Source: Pseudomonas sp. K2I15 (GTDB taxonomy: Bacteria > Pseudomonadota > Gammaproteobacteria > Pseudomonadales > Pseudomonadaceae). From it: a stretch of DNA of 64,000 nucleotides. The stretch covers positions 29,722-93,721 of the forward strand of contig NZ_NIXO01000023.1 in NCBI RefSeq assembly GCF_002204795.1, written 5' to 3'. Numbering within the stretch: the first letter of the stretch is position 1; every line of letters starts with the position of its first letter. A program made the translations under genes and the position numbers. The notes beneath the pieces were generated by a model. It was given only the letters and a program-made list of their open reading frames with translations. It ran no database searches and was not told the DNA's origin. This document shows positions 18,596-27,355 of the stretch, one piece after another.

Positions 18596-20860
18596 TCAGC
18601 GAGCGGTGATTTTCCACGCCCGATGGATCTTGGCGTTGCGCGCAAAATCCGGGTCGATGGTCTTGTCACTGATCTCCTCGACGGCATAACGCTCGACGAG
18701 GTTGTCTTCCAGCTGGAACTTGCGGAAGTTGTTCGAGAAGTACAACACACCGCCCGGTGCCAGGCGTGCCATGGCCAGGTCCAGCAACTGCACGTGGTCA
18801 CGTTGCACGTCGAAAATACCTTCCATGCGCTTTGAGTTGGAGAAGGTTGGCGGGTCGATGAAGATCATGTCGAACTCATCACGACTGGCTTCCAGCCACG
18901 CCATTACGTCGCCCTGCTCCAGGCGGTTCTTGTCAGAGAAACCGTTAAGCGAGAAGTTGCGGCGCGCCCAGTCCAGGTAGGTTTTCGACAGGTCGACGCT
19001 GGTGGTGCTGCGCGCGCCACCCTTGGCGGCGTGCACACTGGCCGTGGCGGTGTAGCAATACAGGTTGAGGAAGCGCTTTCCGGCTGCCTCTTTCTGGATG
19101 CGCATGCGCATTGGGCGGTGGTCGAGGAACAGGCCGGTGTCCAGGTAATCGGTCAGGTTGACCAACAACTTGACGCCGCCTTCGCTGACCTCGGTGAACT
19201 TGCCCTGGGCGCTCTGGCGCTCGTACTGCTTGGTGCCGCTCTGGCGCTCGCGTCGCTTGACCACCACGCGGTTCTTGTCGATACCCAGCGCTTGGGGGAT
19301 GGCCGCCAGGGCATCGAACATGCGTGCCGAGGCTTTTTCCGGGTCGATGGACTTGGGCGCCACGTATTCCTGGACGTGGACCCAGTCGTGGTACAGGTCG
19401 ATGGCCATGGAGTATTCCGGCATGTCGGCATCGTACACACGGTAGCAATCGACGCCTTCGCGCTTGGCCCACTTGCCCAGCAGCTTCAGGTTCTTTTGCA
19501 GTCGGTTGGCAAACATCTGCCCGCCTTCGCTCAAGCGCGCCTGCTCGACCACCGGGGCCGGCGCAGGTTTGATCGGGTTACCGTTTTTGTTGTACTGGCG
19601 CTCTTGCGGCTCGGTCGGCGCCTGGTCGTAGGCAGCTTGCTCGCGTTCGGCCTGGCGTTGCTCCGGGGTGCGACGCTCGCCGGTGACGAACTGGTCCGGG
19701 GTGACCTTGATCAGCAGCAATTTGCACGGCAAGGCGCCGTTCCAGAACGAATACTGTTTGTGGCTGCGGATACCCATGCGCTTGCCCAGGTCCGGGGCGC
19801 CGGTGAACACCGCCGCTTCCCAGCCCAGGCAGGCCTGACGCAGACGCTCGCCGAGGTTTTGGTAGAGGTACAACAGGCTGGCTTCGTCACCCAGACGCTC
19901 GCCATAAGGCGGGTTGCAGATCACCAGGCCTTTCTGGTTCTGGTCCGGGCGCGGCTCGAAGGTACCGACTTCGCCCTGGTAGATCTTGATCCAGTGGCTC
20001 AGGCCTGCGCGTTCGATGTTGTTACGGGCCGGCTGGATCAGGCGCGGGTCCGCTTCGTAACCACGGACCCACAGCGGTGGCTTGGCCATGCCGATGGCAG
20101 CACGTTCGCTGGCCTCTGTGTGAAGTTTCTTCCACATCGCCGGAACGTGGCCGAGCCAGGCGGTGAAACCCCACAGCTCGCGGTTCAGGTTGGGGGCCAT
20201 GTCGGCGGCGATCATCGCGCCTTCTACCAGGAAGGTACCGACGCCGCACATCGGGTCAGTCAGCGCGCCGCCTTCGGCAGCGATGCGCGGCCAGCCGGAG
20301 CGAATCAGGATTGCTGCCGCCAGGTTCTCTTTCAACGGTGCGGCGCCCTGCTGCAGGCGGTAACCGCGCTGGTGCAGGCTGTGGCCGGACAGGTCGAGGG
20401 AAAGGATCGCTTCGCCACGGTCCAGGCGCAGGTGAATGCGCAGGTCCGGGTTGATCTTGTCGATGGACGGACGTTCGCCGGTCGGGGTGCGCAGCTTGTC
20501 GACAATCGCATCCTTGACCTTCAGCGCGCCGAAGTGGGTGTTGTCGATGCCCGAGCCATGGCCGCTGAATTCAACGGCCAGGGTGCCGTCGGCGAGCATG
20601 TGGTCTTCCCACTCGATGTCCAGCACGCCGTGGTAGAGGTCTTCGGCGTCCTTCATCGGGAAGCGCTTGAGCACCAGCAGCACGCGGTTGGCCAGGCGCG
20701 ACCAGAGGCACAGGCGGTAGGCGGTCTCCATGTCGGCCATGCCGCGCACGGCCGAGGTGTGCTCGCGGGCTTCCTCAAGGCCAAGCCCGACGGCTTCCTC
20801 GATCAGCAGGCCTTCGAGGCCCTTGGGGCAAGTGAGGAAGAGTTCAAAACGGTCCGACAT
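18596..20860 (-). CDS. rlmL: 23S rRNA (m2G2445/m7G2069) methyltransferase RlmKL
   Basis: 754 residues from ATG 20860 (MSDRFELFLTCPKG), the usual start; the upstream in-frame ATG adds a non-conserved tail. It is a fused bifunctional enzyme. The N-terminal THUMP RNA-binding domain is followed by the RlmL methyltransferase (SAM motif DPMCGVGTFLVEGA, catalytic NPPYGER). The C-terminal RlmK methyltransferase carries LNLYCYTATASVHAA and DPPTFSNS. Both catalytic motifs are intact. It is monocistronic and divergent from rmf. Confidence 0.96.
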   Translation of the reverse strand: MSDRFELFLTCPKGLEGLLIEEAVGLGLEEAREHTSAVRGMADMETAYRLCLWSRLANRVLLVLKRFPMKDAEDLYHGVLDIEWEDHMLADGTLAVEFSGHGSGIDNTHFGALKVKDAIVDKLRTPTGERPSIDKINPDLRIHLRLDRGEAILSLDLSGHSLHQRGYRLQQGAAPLKENLAAAILIRSGWPRIAAEGGALTDPMCGVGTFLVEGAMIAADMAPNLNRELWGFTAWLGHVPAMWKKLHTEASERAAIGMAKPPLWVRGYEADPRLIQPARNNIERAGLSHWIKIYQGEVGTFEPRPDQNQKGLVICNPPYGERLGDEASLLYLYQNLGERLRQACLGWEAAVFTGAPDLGKRMGIRSHKQYSFWNGALPCKLLLIKVTPDQFVTGERRTPEQRQAEREQAAYDQAPTEPQERQYNKNGNPIKPAPAPVVEQARLSEGGQMFANRLQKNLKLLGKWAKREGVDCYRVYDADMPEYSMAIDLYHDWVHVQEYVAPKSIDPEKASARMFDALAAIPQALGIDKNRVVVKRRERQSGTKQYERQSAQGKFTEVSEGGVKLLVNLTDYLDTGLFLDHRPMRMRIQKEAAGKRFLNLYCYTATASVHAAKGGARSTTSVDLSKTYLDWARRNFSLNGFSDKNRLEQGDVMAWLEASRDEFDMIFIDPPTFSNSKRMEGIFDVQRDHVQLLDLAMARLAPGGVLYFSNNFRKFQLEDNLVERYAVEEISDKTIDPDFARNAKIHRAWKITAR

Positions 20861-21391
20861 GGGGCATTCCAGGCTTTTCAGCAATAAGTGAACGGGCGAC
20901 GCATCGCGCGTTCGGTTTTCAATCAAGCGCTTTTCTTGAAGAGCGCTCGTGTGGCACGAATGTGCCGTTCCACCCGGGCTACAGGCCTTTGCGGCCTTTA
21001 TCGACGGGGCAGTTCAAGTATTTGATGCAACAAAAAGAAACATTGTGACCCTTCGTCGAATAATAACCGACTGCAGCAGGCGGGCATTCTCACTAAAGGA
21101 TTAAACCCATCCTCTTTGAAGGGCACATCATAGCTGGGTTTGCCCAATAAAAGGGGCGAAAAGCCATCCCAGCTTATGGCTATAGCATCATTATCGTTAC
21201 GTGCTTATGACAAAACGATCATTGAATCCATGTGACCTATTGGTTAGAACTCAACACAGGTTGGCGTCGTAACGGCGCCGACACAGTGCTCGCCACGCCG
21301 GCAGCGAGCGCACCAACGGCAGAAAAACTCTGCCCGGCCCCAGACGGGGCCGAAGGATATCAAGACAGTCAACAAGTGAGGGAAACACCCT
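20861..21391 (+). other. Gene-free region upstream of rmf: promoter and structured leader
   Basis: No credible ORF or RNA gene is visible in these 531 bp. Near the rmf start the sequence is rich in inverted repeats: CGGCCCC-AGAC-GGGGCCG at 21335-21352 is the strongest, and two weaker GC-rich ones precede it. CTATAG near 21180 resembles a stationary-phase -10 element, but I cannot place a transcription start. A long structured leader for rmf is the simplest reading. Confidence 0.4.
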
Positions 21392-21607
21392 ATGAGAAGA
21401 CTTAAGCGTGATCCGTTGGAAAGAGCATTTTTACGCGGATATCAATATGGCGTTCATGGCAAATCCCGTGAGCTTTGCCCATTTACTCTACCGTCGGTAC
21501 GCCAAGCCTGGATCAACGGCTGGCGAGAAGGACGCGGCGACAACTGGGACGGTATGACTGGCACTGCGGGAATCCACAGACTCAACGAACTTCACGCCGT
21601 CGGCTAA
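21392..21607 (+). CDS. rmf: Ribosome modulation factor
   Basis: 71 residues. RMF pairs 70S ribosomes into inactive 100S dimers in stationary phase. The family pattern is clear: MRRLKRDPLERAFLRGYQYG, then SRELCPF and a Trp-rich R-QAWINGWREGR helix. A GAGGGAA ribosome-binding site lies before the ATG. It is a single-gene unit ending in a strong terminator. Expression control is probably transcriptional (stationary-phase promoter) with a possible role for the structured leader. Confidence 0.96.
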   Translation: MRRLKRDPLERAFLRGYQYGVHGKSRELCPFTLPSVRQAWINGWREGRGDNWDGMTGTAGIHRLNELHAVG

Positions 21608-21691
21608 TCAAGGGCATTTAATTCCGACACCATCACGAATACGCAACACCTTAACCACGCACGCCCCATCCGGGCGGCGGGCTTCGGCCCA

Positions 21692-21718
21692 GGGGCTCCT
21701 TCGAGGAGCCCTTTTTAT
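21692..21718 (+). terminator. Terminator of rmf
   Basis: GGGGCTCC-TTCG-AGGAGCCC followed by TTTTTATT: a GC-rich stem with a UUCG tetraloop and T-run. Confidence 0.9.
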
Positions 21719-21741
21719 TGCGTGTTCTTTATTGTCTGCTG

Positions 21742-22767
21742 TCAGCCTCGTGGCAATGCCGCGATCGCGTCCACCGACTGGCGAATCAACGCCGGGCCCT
21801 TGTAGATAAAGCCGGAATACAACTGCACCAGGCTGGCGCCGGCGGCGATTTTCTCGGCCGCGTGCTTGCCTTCGGTGATGCCGCCCACGGCAATGATCGG
21901 CAAGCGCCCTGCCAACTCGGCTGCCAGCACCTTGACGGTATGAGTGCTTTGGTCGCGTACCGGCGCACCGGACAGGCCGCCCGCCTCGTCACCAAAGGCC
22001 AGGCCTTCGACGCCGACACGGCTCAGGGTGGTGTTGGTGGCAATCACCGCATCCATGCCCGAGTCCACCAGGGCCTGGGCCACCAGCACGGTTTCTTCGT
22101 CGCTCATGTCCGGGGCAATCTTGATTGCCAAAGGCACACGCTTGCCGTGGCGCACAGCCAGGTCTTCCTGGCGCTGGCGCAAGGCTTCGAGCAACTGCTT
22201 GAGGGAATCGCCGAACTGCAGGCTGCGCAGGCCCGGGGTGTTCGGCGAGCTCACGTTGACCGTGACATAGCTGGCGTGGGCATAGACCTTGTCCAGGCAA
22301 ATCAGGTAGTCGTCCACGGCACGCTCCACCGGCGTGTCGAAGTTCTTGCCGATGTTGATCCCCAGGATGCCTTTGTACTTCGCCGCCTGAACCCGCGACA
22401 GCAGGTTATCCACACCCAGGTTGTTGAAGCCCATGCGATTGATGATCGCCTCGGCTTCCGGCAGGCGGAAGATGCGCGGCTTTGGGTTGCCCGGTTGCGG
22501 TCGTGGGGTCACGGTGCCGATTTCGACAAAACCAAAACCCAACTGCGCAAAACCGTCGATGGCCGCGCCGTTCTTGTCCAGGCCCGCAGCCAGGCCTACC
22601 GGGTTGGGGAAATCGAGCCCCATCACCGACACCGGCATTTTCGCCGGGGCCTTGCACACCAGACCATTGAGCCCCAGGCGGCCACCGGCACCGATCAAAT
22701 CCAGGGACAGATCGTGGGAGGTTTCCGGAGAGAGTTTGAACAACAGCTGGCGGGCCAGGGTATACAT
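21742..22767 (-). CDS. pyrD: Dihydroorotate dehydrogenase (quinone), class 2
   Basis: 341 residues from ATG 22767 ([18 protein letters not shown]). It oxidises dihydroorotate to orotate in pyrimidine synthesis, passing electrons to membrane quinone. The N-terminal amphipathic helix typical of class 2 enzymes is present. FMN/active-site segments follow: [19 protein letters not shown], the catalytic-serine loop [11 protein letters not shown] and IAVGGI near the C-terminus. A 42-residue upstream ORF extension is rejected because it lacks homology. It ends in the rmf-pyrD convergent region. Confidence 0.97.
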   Translation of the reverse strand: MYTLARQLLFKLSPETSHDLSLDLIGAGGRLGLNGLVCKAPAKMPVSVMGLDFPNPVGLAAGLDKNGAAIDGFAQLGFGFVEIGTVTPRPQPGNPKPRIFRLPEAEAIINRMGFNNLGVDNLLSRVQAAKYKGILGINIGKNFDTPVERAVDDYLICLDKVYAHASYVTVNVSSPNTPGLRSLQFGDSLKQLLEALRQRQEDLAVRHGKRVPLAIKIAPDMSDEETVLVAQALVDSGMDAVIATNTTLSRVGVEGLAFGDEAGGLSGAPVRDQSTHTVKVLAAELAGRLPIIAVGGITEGKHAAEKIAAGASLVQLYSGFIYKGPALIRQSVDAIAALPRG

Positions 22768-22853
22768 GGGCGGGATTGACTCGGATGGCGGCGAAAGGTG
22801 GCGGCGATTATAGCCGGGGTGACGGGCTGCATGCGAGGCGTGCCGTCCAATCG

Positions 22854-23315
22854 TCAGCTGCGGTTCGCCATCAGTTGCTCGTAGCGAACCCAAATCTTTT
22901 GCGCGTAGCGAAGGCGCAGGGCCTCACGCTGAGGCCCTGGGCCGCCACCCACATTGTAGGAACCGATCGCCGTCCAGTTGTAGCCGAACTGTTTGACAAA
23001 GTCGGCCAGGATCGACGCGCCGACCTCTACGGACAAGCAAGGCTCATCCAGCAAGCGTTGCTCGGTAATGCCCTCTTTGAGCAGGCGTGGCAGATGAATG
23101 CTGTTGATCTGCATCAGCCCGATATCACGGGTGCCATTGTTGTTGGCGTAATTCATGGCCTCGGCACGATAGCCCGACTCCACCGCGGCGATGGCCTGCA
23201 GCAGCTCCGGCTCGATACCGTATCGGTTGGCCGCCTCTGCCCAGCAATAGGCCCGGGCTTCATTGCCGAAGCCGAGTAAGAGCAGCAGCGCGCCCTTGCG
23301 CCAGACGCCCCTCAT
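22854..23315 (-). CDS. IagB-like lytic transglycosylase (type III secretion-associated)
   Basis: 153 residues from ATG 23315, whose ATGA overlaps the stop of the upstream HilA-like gene. A short N-terminal hydrophobic segment ([13 protein letters not shown]) is a probable signal peptide, giving a periplasmic protein that starts [17 protein letters not shown]. The SLT/lysozyme-fold motifs are present: catalytic Glu in AIAAVESGY, then GLMQINSIH and GSYNVGGG. The line of motifs resembles Salmonella IagB, which opens peptidoglycan for an SPI-1 secretion system and which, as here, lies directly after a HilA-type regulator. No other assembly genes are present nearby, so its present role is unclear. 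Confidence 0.82.
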   Translation of the reverse strand: MRGVWRKGALLLLLGFGNEARAYCWAEAANRYGIEPELLQAIAAVESGYRAEAMNYANNNGTRDIGLMQINSIHLPRLLKEGITEQRLLDEPCLSVEVGASILADFVKQFGYNWTAIGSYNVGGGPGPQREALRLRYAQKIWVRYEQLMANRS

Positions 23316-23677
23316 GCCTGCCCACGACCGCAGGTGGAACAGACGTGGCTCGCCGACTTGACCGGACAGGTCACGCGATACCCCTTGCCATACACCGTTT
23401 TGATCAGCGCCCTGCCATCCTTCAAGTATTTGCGCAGCGAACAGATGCAACGGGTCAGGGACTCTTCCGCCGCTTCGTTGTGGGGCCATGCCTGTTCCAG
23501 CAGGCGATCCTTGCTCACCAGCATACCGGCCGACGCCAGCAACAGGCGCAGCACCTGCGACTCCTTGGGCGGTAGTTGAATATCCGAGTCTTCGCCGGTC
23601 AGCCTGCCGTCGCCGTGCAACGTCCAGCGATCAAAGACCATAGGGGCAGCCATTACCCCATCAATCACCACAGCCAT
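23312..23677 (-). CDS. HilA-like winged-helix regulator, DNA-binding domain only
   Basis: 121 residues from ATG 23677, which has GGAGG five bases upstream; a GTG two codons earlier is less well placed. The whole protein is essentially one OmpR/ToxR-type winged helix, with the segments PPKESQVLRLLLASAG, SKDRLLEQAWP, EESLTRCICSLRKYL and TVYGKGYRV. These match the N-terminal domain of Salmonella HilA, the SPI-1 activator, but HilA continues for over 400 residues that are absent here. The C-terminus ends in a C-x-x-C ([10 protein letters not shown]). It is translationally coupled to the IagB-like gene. It is either a decayed HilA or a minimal DNA-binding regulator. Confidence 0.75.
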   Translation of the reverse strand: MAVVIDGVMAAPMVFDRWTLHGDGRLTGEDSDIQLPPKESQVLRLLLASAGMLVSKDRLLEQAWPHNEAAEESLTRCICSLRKYLKDGRALIKTVYGKGYRVTCPVKSASHVCSTCGRGQA

Positions 23678-23850
23678 TCGCACCTCCGCACCCCACTCCC
23701 CCTCATTTCCAACACGGTCTCCTGCAAGGTCGCGACTATAAAAAGCTCACCCTCTGTATAGGAGAGGCAAAGGCCCACAGGCACGGTATTTTTCAGACTG
23801 GCTGCGTAAGACTTTTCGACGCCACCCGCTCCGGGGGCCGGCCAAAGGTT

Positions 23851-25314
23851 TCATCCCTCTGATACGCGGGAAAATGCTCGTTTCACTCGCTCATGCTGGG
23901 AGGGTGTCAACGGCGGCGCCTGCCCAGGCTCGGCACCCGTATGCACGGCATCGCCCACCGCCGTCGCCTGAATGACAAACAGCCGCACGCTATTGGCCAT
24001 GGGCCCGTAGTAACGCCCAGACAAGGCGGCGCCGGTATCACGCTGAAAATCCCCCACTAGCAGCCGCCTGCCCGGCGCCACACGCACCACCGTGTTGATC
24101 CCCAAGCGCTCCACCGCCGCCGAGCGCTTGTCGCGACTGCCAGCCTTGCCCATCTGGCGCCCATCCTCGACAGTCAGCTGCATCTCGATTTCATTCGCCT
24201 CGGCAAAGCGCGGCAGGACGCTGACCTGTGTGCCATAGACCACCGGTTGCCACTCATCACTGTCCTCAACCGGCCGGGGCAGATAGAACGTTTGATTGTC
24301 GTTGAAAACCGCCGGTACATTTTCCTGGGTAAGAATCACTGGCAACGCCGTGACCTTCGCTCGCCGACGCTGCTCCAGTGCCGTAATCCGCTTCATGAAA
24401 CCGTCGTCCTCGATGGGCGCCATGACCCGGGTTGCTGAAGGCTTGTCGGCGCCCTTGTGCATGGCCGCGCCCACCTTCTTGAGTTCATCACGGTCCACAT
24501 CTACCAGCCACAGCGAAACCTCCACCGCACGTTTGGGCACGTCCAGTTCCGCCACCAGTCCTTCAATAAAGCTCACCTGCGCAGGCTTGCCCTTGATCAA
24601 CAAGCTATTGGTGTCGGGGTACGCGAGCACTGAGATATTCTTGTCAGCCAGTAATCCGGGTTGCCGCGCAGATGCACTCGCCTGCTCGACGGCCAGCAGT
24701 TTTTCGATCATCGAGGCCATGCCCGGCACCGTGACGGTTTTGTCGCCCATGTCGTACTCGCGGTCTGCAACGTGGGTGTTGAGCACCTGCACCACGCCGA
24801 TCCGCTGCGGCCCCATGCGCAGTTGCGCACGCTGGCGGTCCATCAGTTGCGCGAGGCGCAGCACATGGTCGACATAGTTCGGCGGCCCGGACACATAGAA
24901 CACCCGCGCCCCACTCGCCCGCAGCGGATAATGCGCCTCGTCGAGCCCCGAGCGACGCATGAACCCGCGCAAGATATCGACCGAAATATGCCGCAGGGTC
25001 ACCACCGAGCTTTTCGCCTCGTCGGCGTCATAGAGGTAAAGCACTTGGCCGTCGCTGTACCAGATCAGGCCGTGCTGCTGGGCAACCGATTCCAGGAGCG
25101 GTTGGGCCGAATCGAAATCGAATGCCCCGCTGATACGCTTGCGGGCTGCCGCCTGGCTGACAACGATCGGCTGCCCCAACGGCAAGGACAGCGCGGTAAA
25201 AAAGGTGTGCAGGCTTTCATCACGCGCCTGGTACGGCTGCGCGACCAAGCAGGAACTGCCCAGCATCAACAGCCAGAAAAACACAGTCGTAAAACGGTGG
25301 CGGTTGATGAACAT
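23851..25314 (-). CDS. InvG-like type III secretion outer-membrane secretin, probably defective
   Basis: 487 residues from ATG 25314; a TTG start seven codons upstream is possible. A signal peptide (FFWLLMLGSSCLVAQ) leads to N-domains resembling InvG/SctC: DESLHTFFTALSL, LIWYSDGQVLYLYD, FYVSGPPNYVDHV, then AYPDTNSLLIKGKPAQVSFIE and the secretin domain (VILTQENVPAVF). The conserved secretin signature (an IPxLGxxPxIGxLF-type gate segment), expected between LLVGDF and VRLFVI, is missing: about 20 residues are lost relative to InvG. The gene has no other secretion genes around it. I read it as a relict, still open but probably unable to form a normal gated channel. Confidence 0.8.
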   Translation of the reverse strand: MFINRHRFTTVFFWLLMLGSSCLVAQPYQARDESLHTFFTALSLPLGQPIVVSQAAARKRISGAFDFDSAQPLLESVAQQHGLIWYSDGQVLYLYDADEAKSSVVTLRHISVDILRGFMRRSGLDEAHYPLRASGARVFYVSGPPNYVDHVLRLAQLMDRQRAQLRMGPQRIGVVQVLNTHVADREYDMGDKTVTVPGMASMIEKLLAVEQASASARQPGLLADKNISVLAYPDTNSLLIKGKPAQVSFIEGLVAELDVPKRAVEVSLWLVDVDRDELKKVGAAMHKGADKPSATRVMAPIEDDGFMKRITALEQRRRAKVTALPVILTQENVPAVFNDNQTFYLPRPVEDSDEWQPVVYGTQVSVLPRFAEANEIEMQLTVEDGRQMGKAGSRDKRSAAVERLGINTVVRVAPGRRLLVGDFQRDTGAALSGRYYGPMANSVRLFVIQATAVGDAVHTGAEPGQAPPLTPSQHERVKRAFSRVSEG

Positions 25315-25445
25315 GCCTGCAAAGCCCGGGATCAAAGAGCGGCCATACTGCGAGCCAAGCCAGTTTCAATCCTGATGGGAAGCTGACGGCCTGCCGAGCT
25401 TCCCCGGCCCGTGGCATGTGCCTTGCTTTGCCTTGCTTATCGCAG

Positions 25446-25534
25446 CCCGCGCCAACGCCGGAACGGGTTCAAGGACAAAGACGTCGTTACCCCGGGACAC
25501 CCCTGTGAGTGGCCCGACGGAGCGGCGTTTTTTT
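25446..25534 (+). promoter_or_regulatory. NasT/ANTAR antitermination leader of nasST
   Basis: Two hexaloop hairpins: P1 at 25446-25467 with loop AACGCC (interrupted stem) and P2 at 25471-25488 with loop AAAGAC. Both loops have A at position 1 and G at 4, the ANTAR recognition rule. P2 overlaps the 5' arm of a terminator (25481-25528) that ends in seven T (25528-25534), so P2 and the terminator are mutually exclusive. It lies 18 nt before nasS. Confidence 0.7.
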
Positions 25535-25551
25535 ATGAAAGGTACCTGTAG

Positions 25552-26751
25552 ATGAGTGATCCCCTGGCTTGGGTCAATGGCAGCGATGCCCCGGAAAAGA
25601 GCAGCCTCAACCTGGGCTTCATGGCCCTGAGCGATTGCGCCTCGGTGGTGGTTGCCGCCACTCAGGGCTTCGCCCAGCCCTATGGCCTGACGCTGAACCT
25701 TGCGCGCCAGTCGTCGTGGGCCAGCCTGCGGGACAACCTGGTCAGCGGCGAACTGGACGCCGCCCACAGTTTGTACGGCCTGATCTACGCCGTGCACCTG
25801 GGCATCGGTGGCGTGGCACCCACCGACATGGCAGTGCTGATGGGCCTGAACCAGAATGGCCAGAGCATCAACCTGTCCCATGGCCTGCAACAGCTGGGCG
25901 TGACCAGTCCTGAGGCACTGGACCGTCACGTGCACCAAAGCCGAACAAAACTCACCTTCGCCCAGACCTTTCCCACAGGCACCCACGCCATGTGGTTGTA
26001 TTACTGGCTGGCCAGCCAGGGCATCCATCCATTGCAAGATGTGGACAGTGTGGTGGTGCCGCCGCCGCAAATGGTTGCGCACCTGCAAGCCGGGCGCATC
26101 GACGGGTTTTGCGTGGGCGAGCCCTGGTGCGCCAGTGCGGTGAAGCAAAACCAGGGCTTCACCCTGGCCACCACCCAAGCGATCTGGCCAGACCATCCGG
26201 AAAAAGTCCTCGGCTGCACCCAGGCATTTGTCGAGCAATACCCCAATACCGCCCGGGTGCTGGTGATGGCGATTCTGCAGGCCAGCCGGTTTATCGAAGA
26301 AAGCGCGGAAAACCGCCGCTCTACTGCCCAACTGCTGAGCGCCCCGCAATACCTCGACGCACCGCTCGATTGCATCGAACCACGGCTGCTGGGCAACTAT
26401 GACGACGGCCTCGGCAACCATTGGCAGGATCCCCACGCCCTGCGTTTTTATGGCGACGGCGAGGTCAACCTGCCTTACCTGTCTGATGGCATGTGGTTCA
26501 TGACCCAGTTCCGCCGCTGGGGCCTGCTGCGCGAAGACCCGGATTACCTCGGCGTCGCCCGGCGCGTGCAGCAACTGGACCTCTATCGCCAGGCGGCCAG
26601 CGCCGTGGGTGTGCCTGCCGGTGGCGAGGCCATGCGCAGCAGCCAACTGATCGACGGCAAGGTGTGGGATGGTTCGGACCCGGTCGGGTATGCCCGCAGC
26701 TTTCGCCTGCATGCCATGGCAGACGTTGCCAGCCGTCAAGCCTTGCGCTGA
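25552..26751 (+). CDS. nasS: NasS nitrate/nitrite sensor
   Basis: 399 residues. The protein has the fold of nitrate-type ABC binding proteins (NrtA/CmpA): LNLGFMALSDCASVVVAATQ, DAAHSLYGLIYAVHLG, GVGEPW-type segment (FCVGEPWCASAV). It has no signal peptide, so it acts in the cytoplasm. NasS holds NasT inactive when nitrate or nitrite is absent and releases it on ligand binding. It is followed after 12 nt by nasT. Its own mRNA starts with an ANTAR leader, which suggests autoregulation. Confidence 0.93.
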   Translation: MSDPLAWVNGSDAPEKSSLNLGFMALSDCASVVVAATQGFAQPYGLTLNLARQSSWASLRDNLVSGELDAAHSLYGLIYAVHLGIGGVAPTDMAVLMGLNQNGQSINLSHGLQQLGVTSPEALDRHVHQSRTKLTFAQTFPTGTHAMWLYYWLASQGIHPLQDVDSVVVPPPQMVAHLQAGRIDGFCVGEPWCASAVKQNQGFTLATTQAIWPDHPEKVLGCTQAFVEQYPNTARVLVMAILQASRFIEESAENRRSTAQLLSAPQYLDAPLDCIEPRLLGNYDDGLGNHWQDPHALRFYGDGEVNLPYLSDGMWFMTQFRRWGLLREDPDYLGVARRVQQLDLYRQAASAVGVPAGGEAMRSSQLIDGKVWDGSDPVGYARSFRLHAMADVASRQALR

Positions 26752-26763
26752 CAGGAGGACCTT

Positions 26764-27339
26764 ATGTTGCGAATCCTGTTGATCAATGACACACCGCGCA
26801 AGGTTGGACGGCTCAAGGCCGCGTTGACCGAGGCCGGGTTTGACGTGATCGATGAGTCGGGGCTGACGATTGACCTGCCGGCGCGGGTTGAGGCGGTGCG
26901 CCCGGATGTGATTTTGATCGATACCGAGTCGCCGGGGCGCGATGTGATGGAGCAGGTGGTGCTGGTGAGTCGTGATCAGCCGCGGCCGATTGTGATGTTT
27001 ACTGATGAGCATGATCCGGGGGTGATGCGTCAGGCGATCAAGTCTGGAGTCAGTGCGTATATTGTCGAGGGGATTCAGGCGCAGCGGTTGCAGCCGATTC
27101 TGGATGTGGCGATGGCACGGTTTGAGAGTGACCAGGCGATGCGCGCTCAGCTGCAGGCGCGGGATCAGCAGTTGGCGGAGCGTAAGCGGATCGAAACGGC
27201 CAAGGGGCTGTTGATGAAGATGAAGGGGTGTAATGAGGAAGAGGCCTACACGCTGATGCGGCGTCAGGCGATGAGTCGGCAGCAGAAGCTGATTCAGGTG
27301 GCAGAGCAGATTATCGCTATGAGTGAGTTGTTGGGGTGA
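26764..27339 (+). CDS. nasT: NasT ANTAR-domain antiterminator
   Basis: 191 residues. The N-terminal receiver-like domain (about 1-120; DVILIDTESPGRD) is followed by a C-terminal ANTAR RNA-binding domain (about 130-190; RKRIETAKGLLMKMKGCNEEEAY, with the conserved basic and Ala/Gly residues). NasT binds paired hexaloop hairpins in leader RNA and prevents termination. Three matching leaders are present in this window (before nasS, the transporter gene and nirB), so its regulon can be read directly from the sequence. A GGAGG ribosome-binding site (AGGAGGACCTT) precedes the ATG. Confidence 0.94.
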   Translation: MLRILLINDTPRKVGRLKAALTEAGFDVIDESGLTIDLPARVEAVRPDVILIDTESPGRDVMEQVVLVSRDQPRPIVMFTDEHDPGVMRQAIKSGVSAYIVEGIQAQRLQPILDVAMARFESDQAMRAQLQARDQQLAERKRIETAKGLLMKMKGCNEEEAYTLMRRQAMSRQQKLIQVAEQIIAMSELLG

Positions 27340-27355
27340 GGGTTTATTTGTTGTG

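Noticed and set aside
21240..21360. Possible tRNA or small RNA upstream of rmf
   Set aside because: Hairpins are present, but no cloverleaf, T-loop or acceptor pairing can be built; it is treated as an mRNA leader.
25366..27012. 548-residue ORF antisense to nasS/nasT
   Set aside because: It covers two well-supported genes and the ANTAR leader on the other strand and shows no family features.
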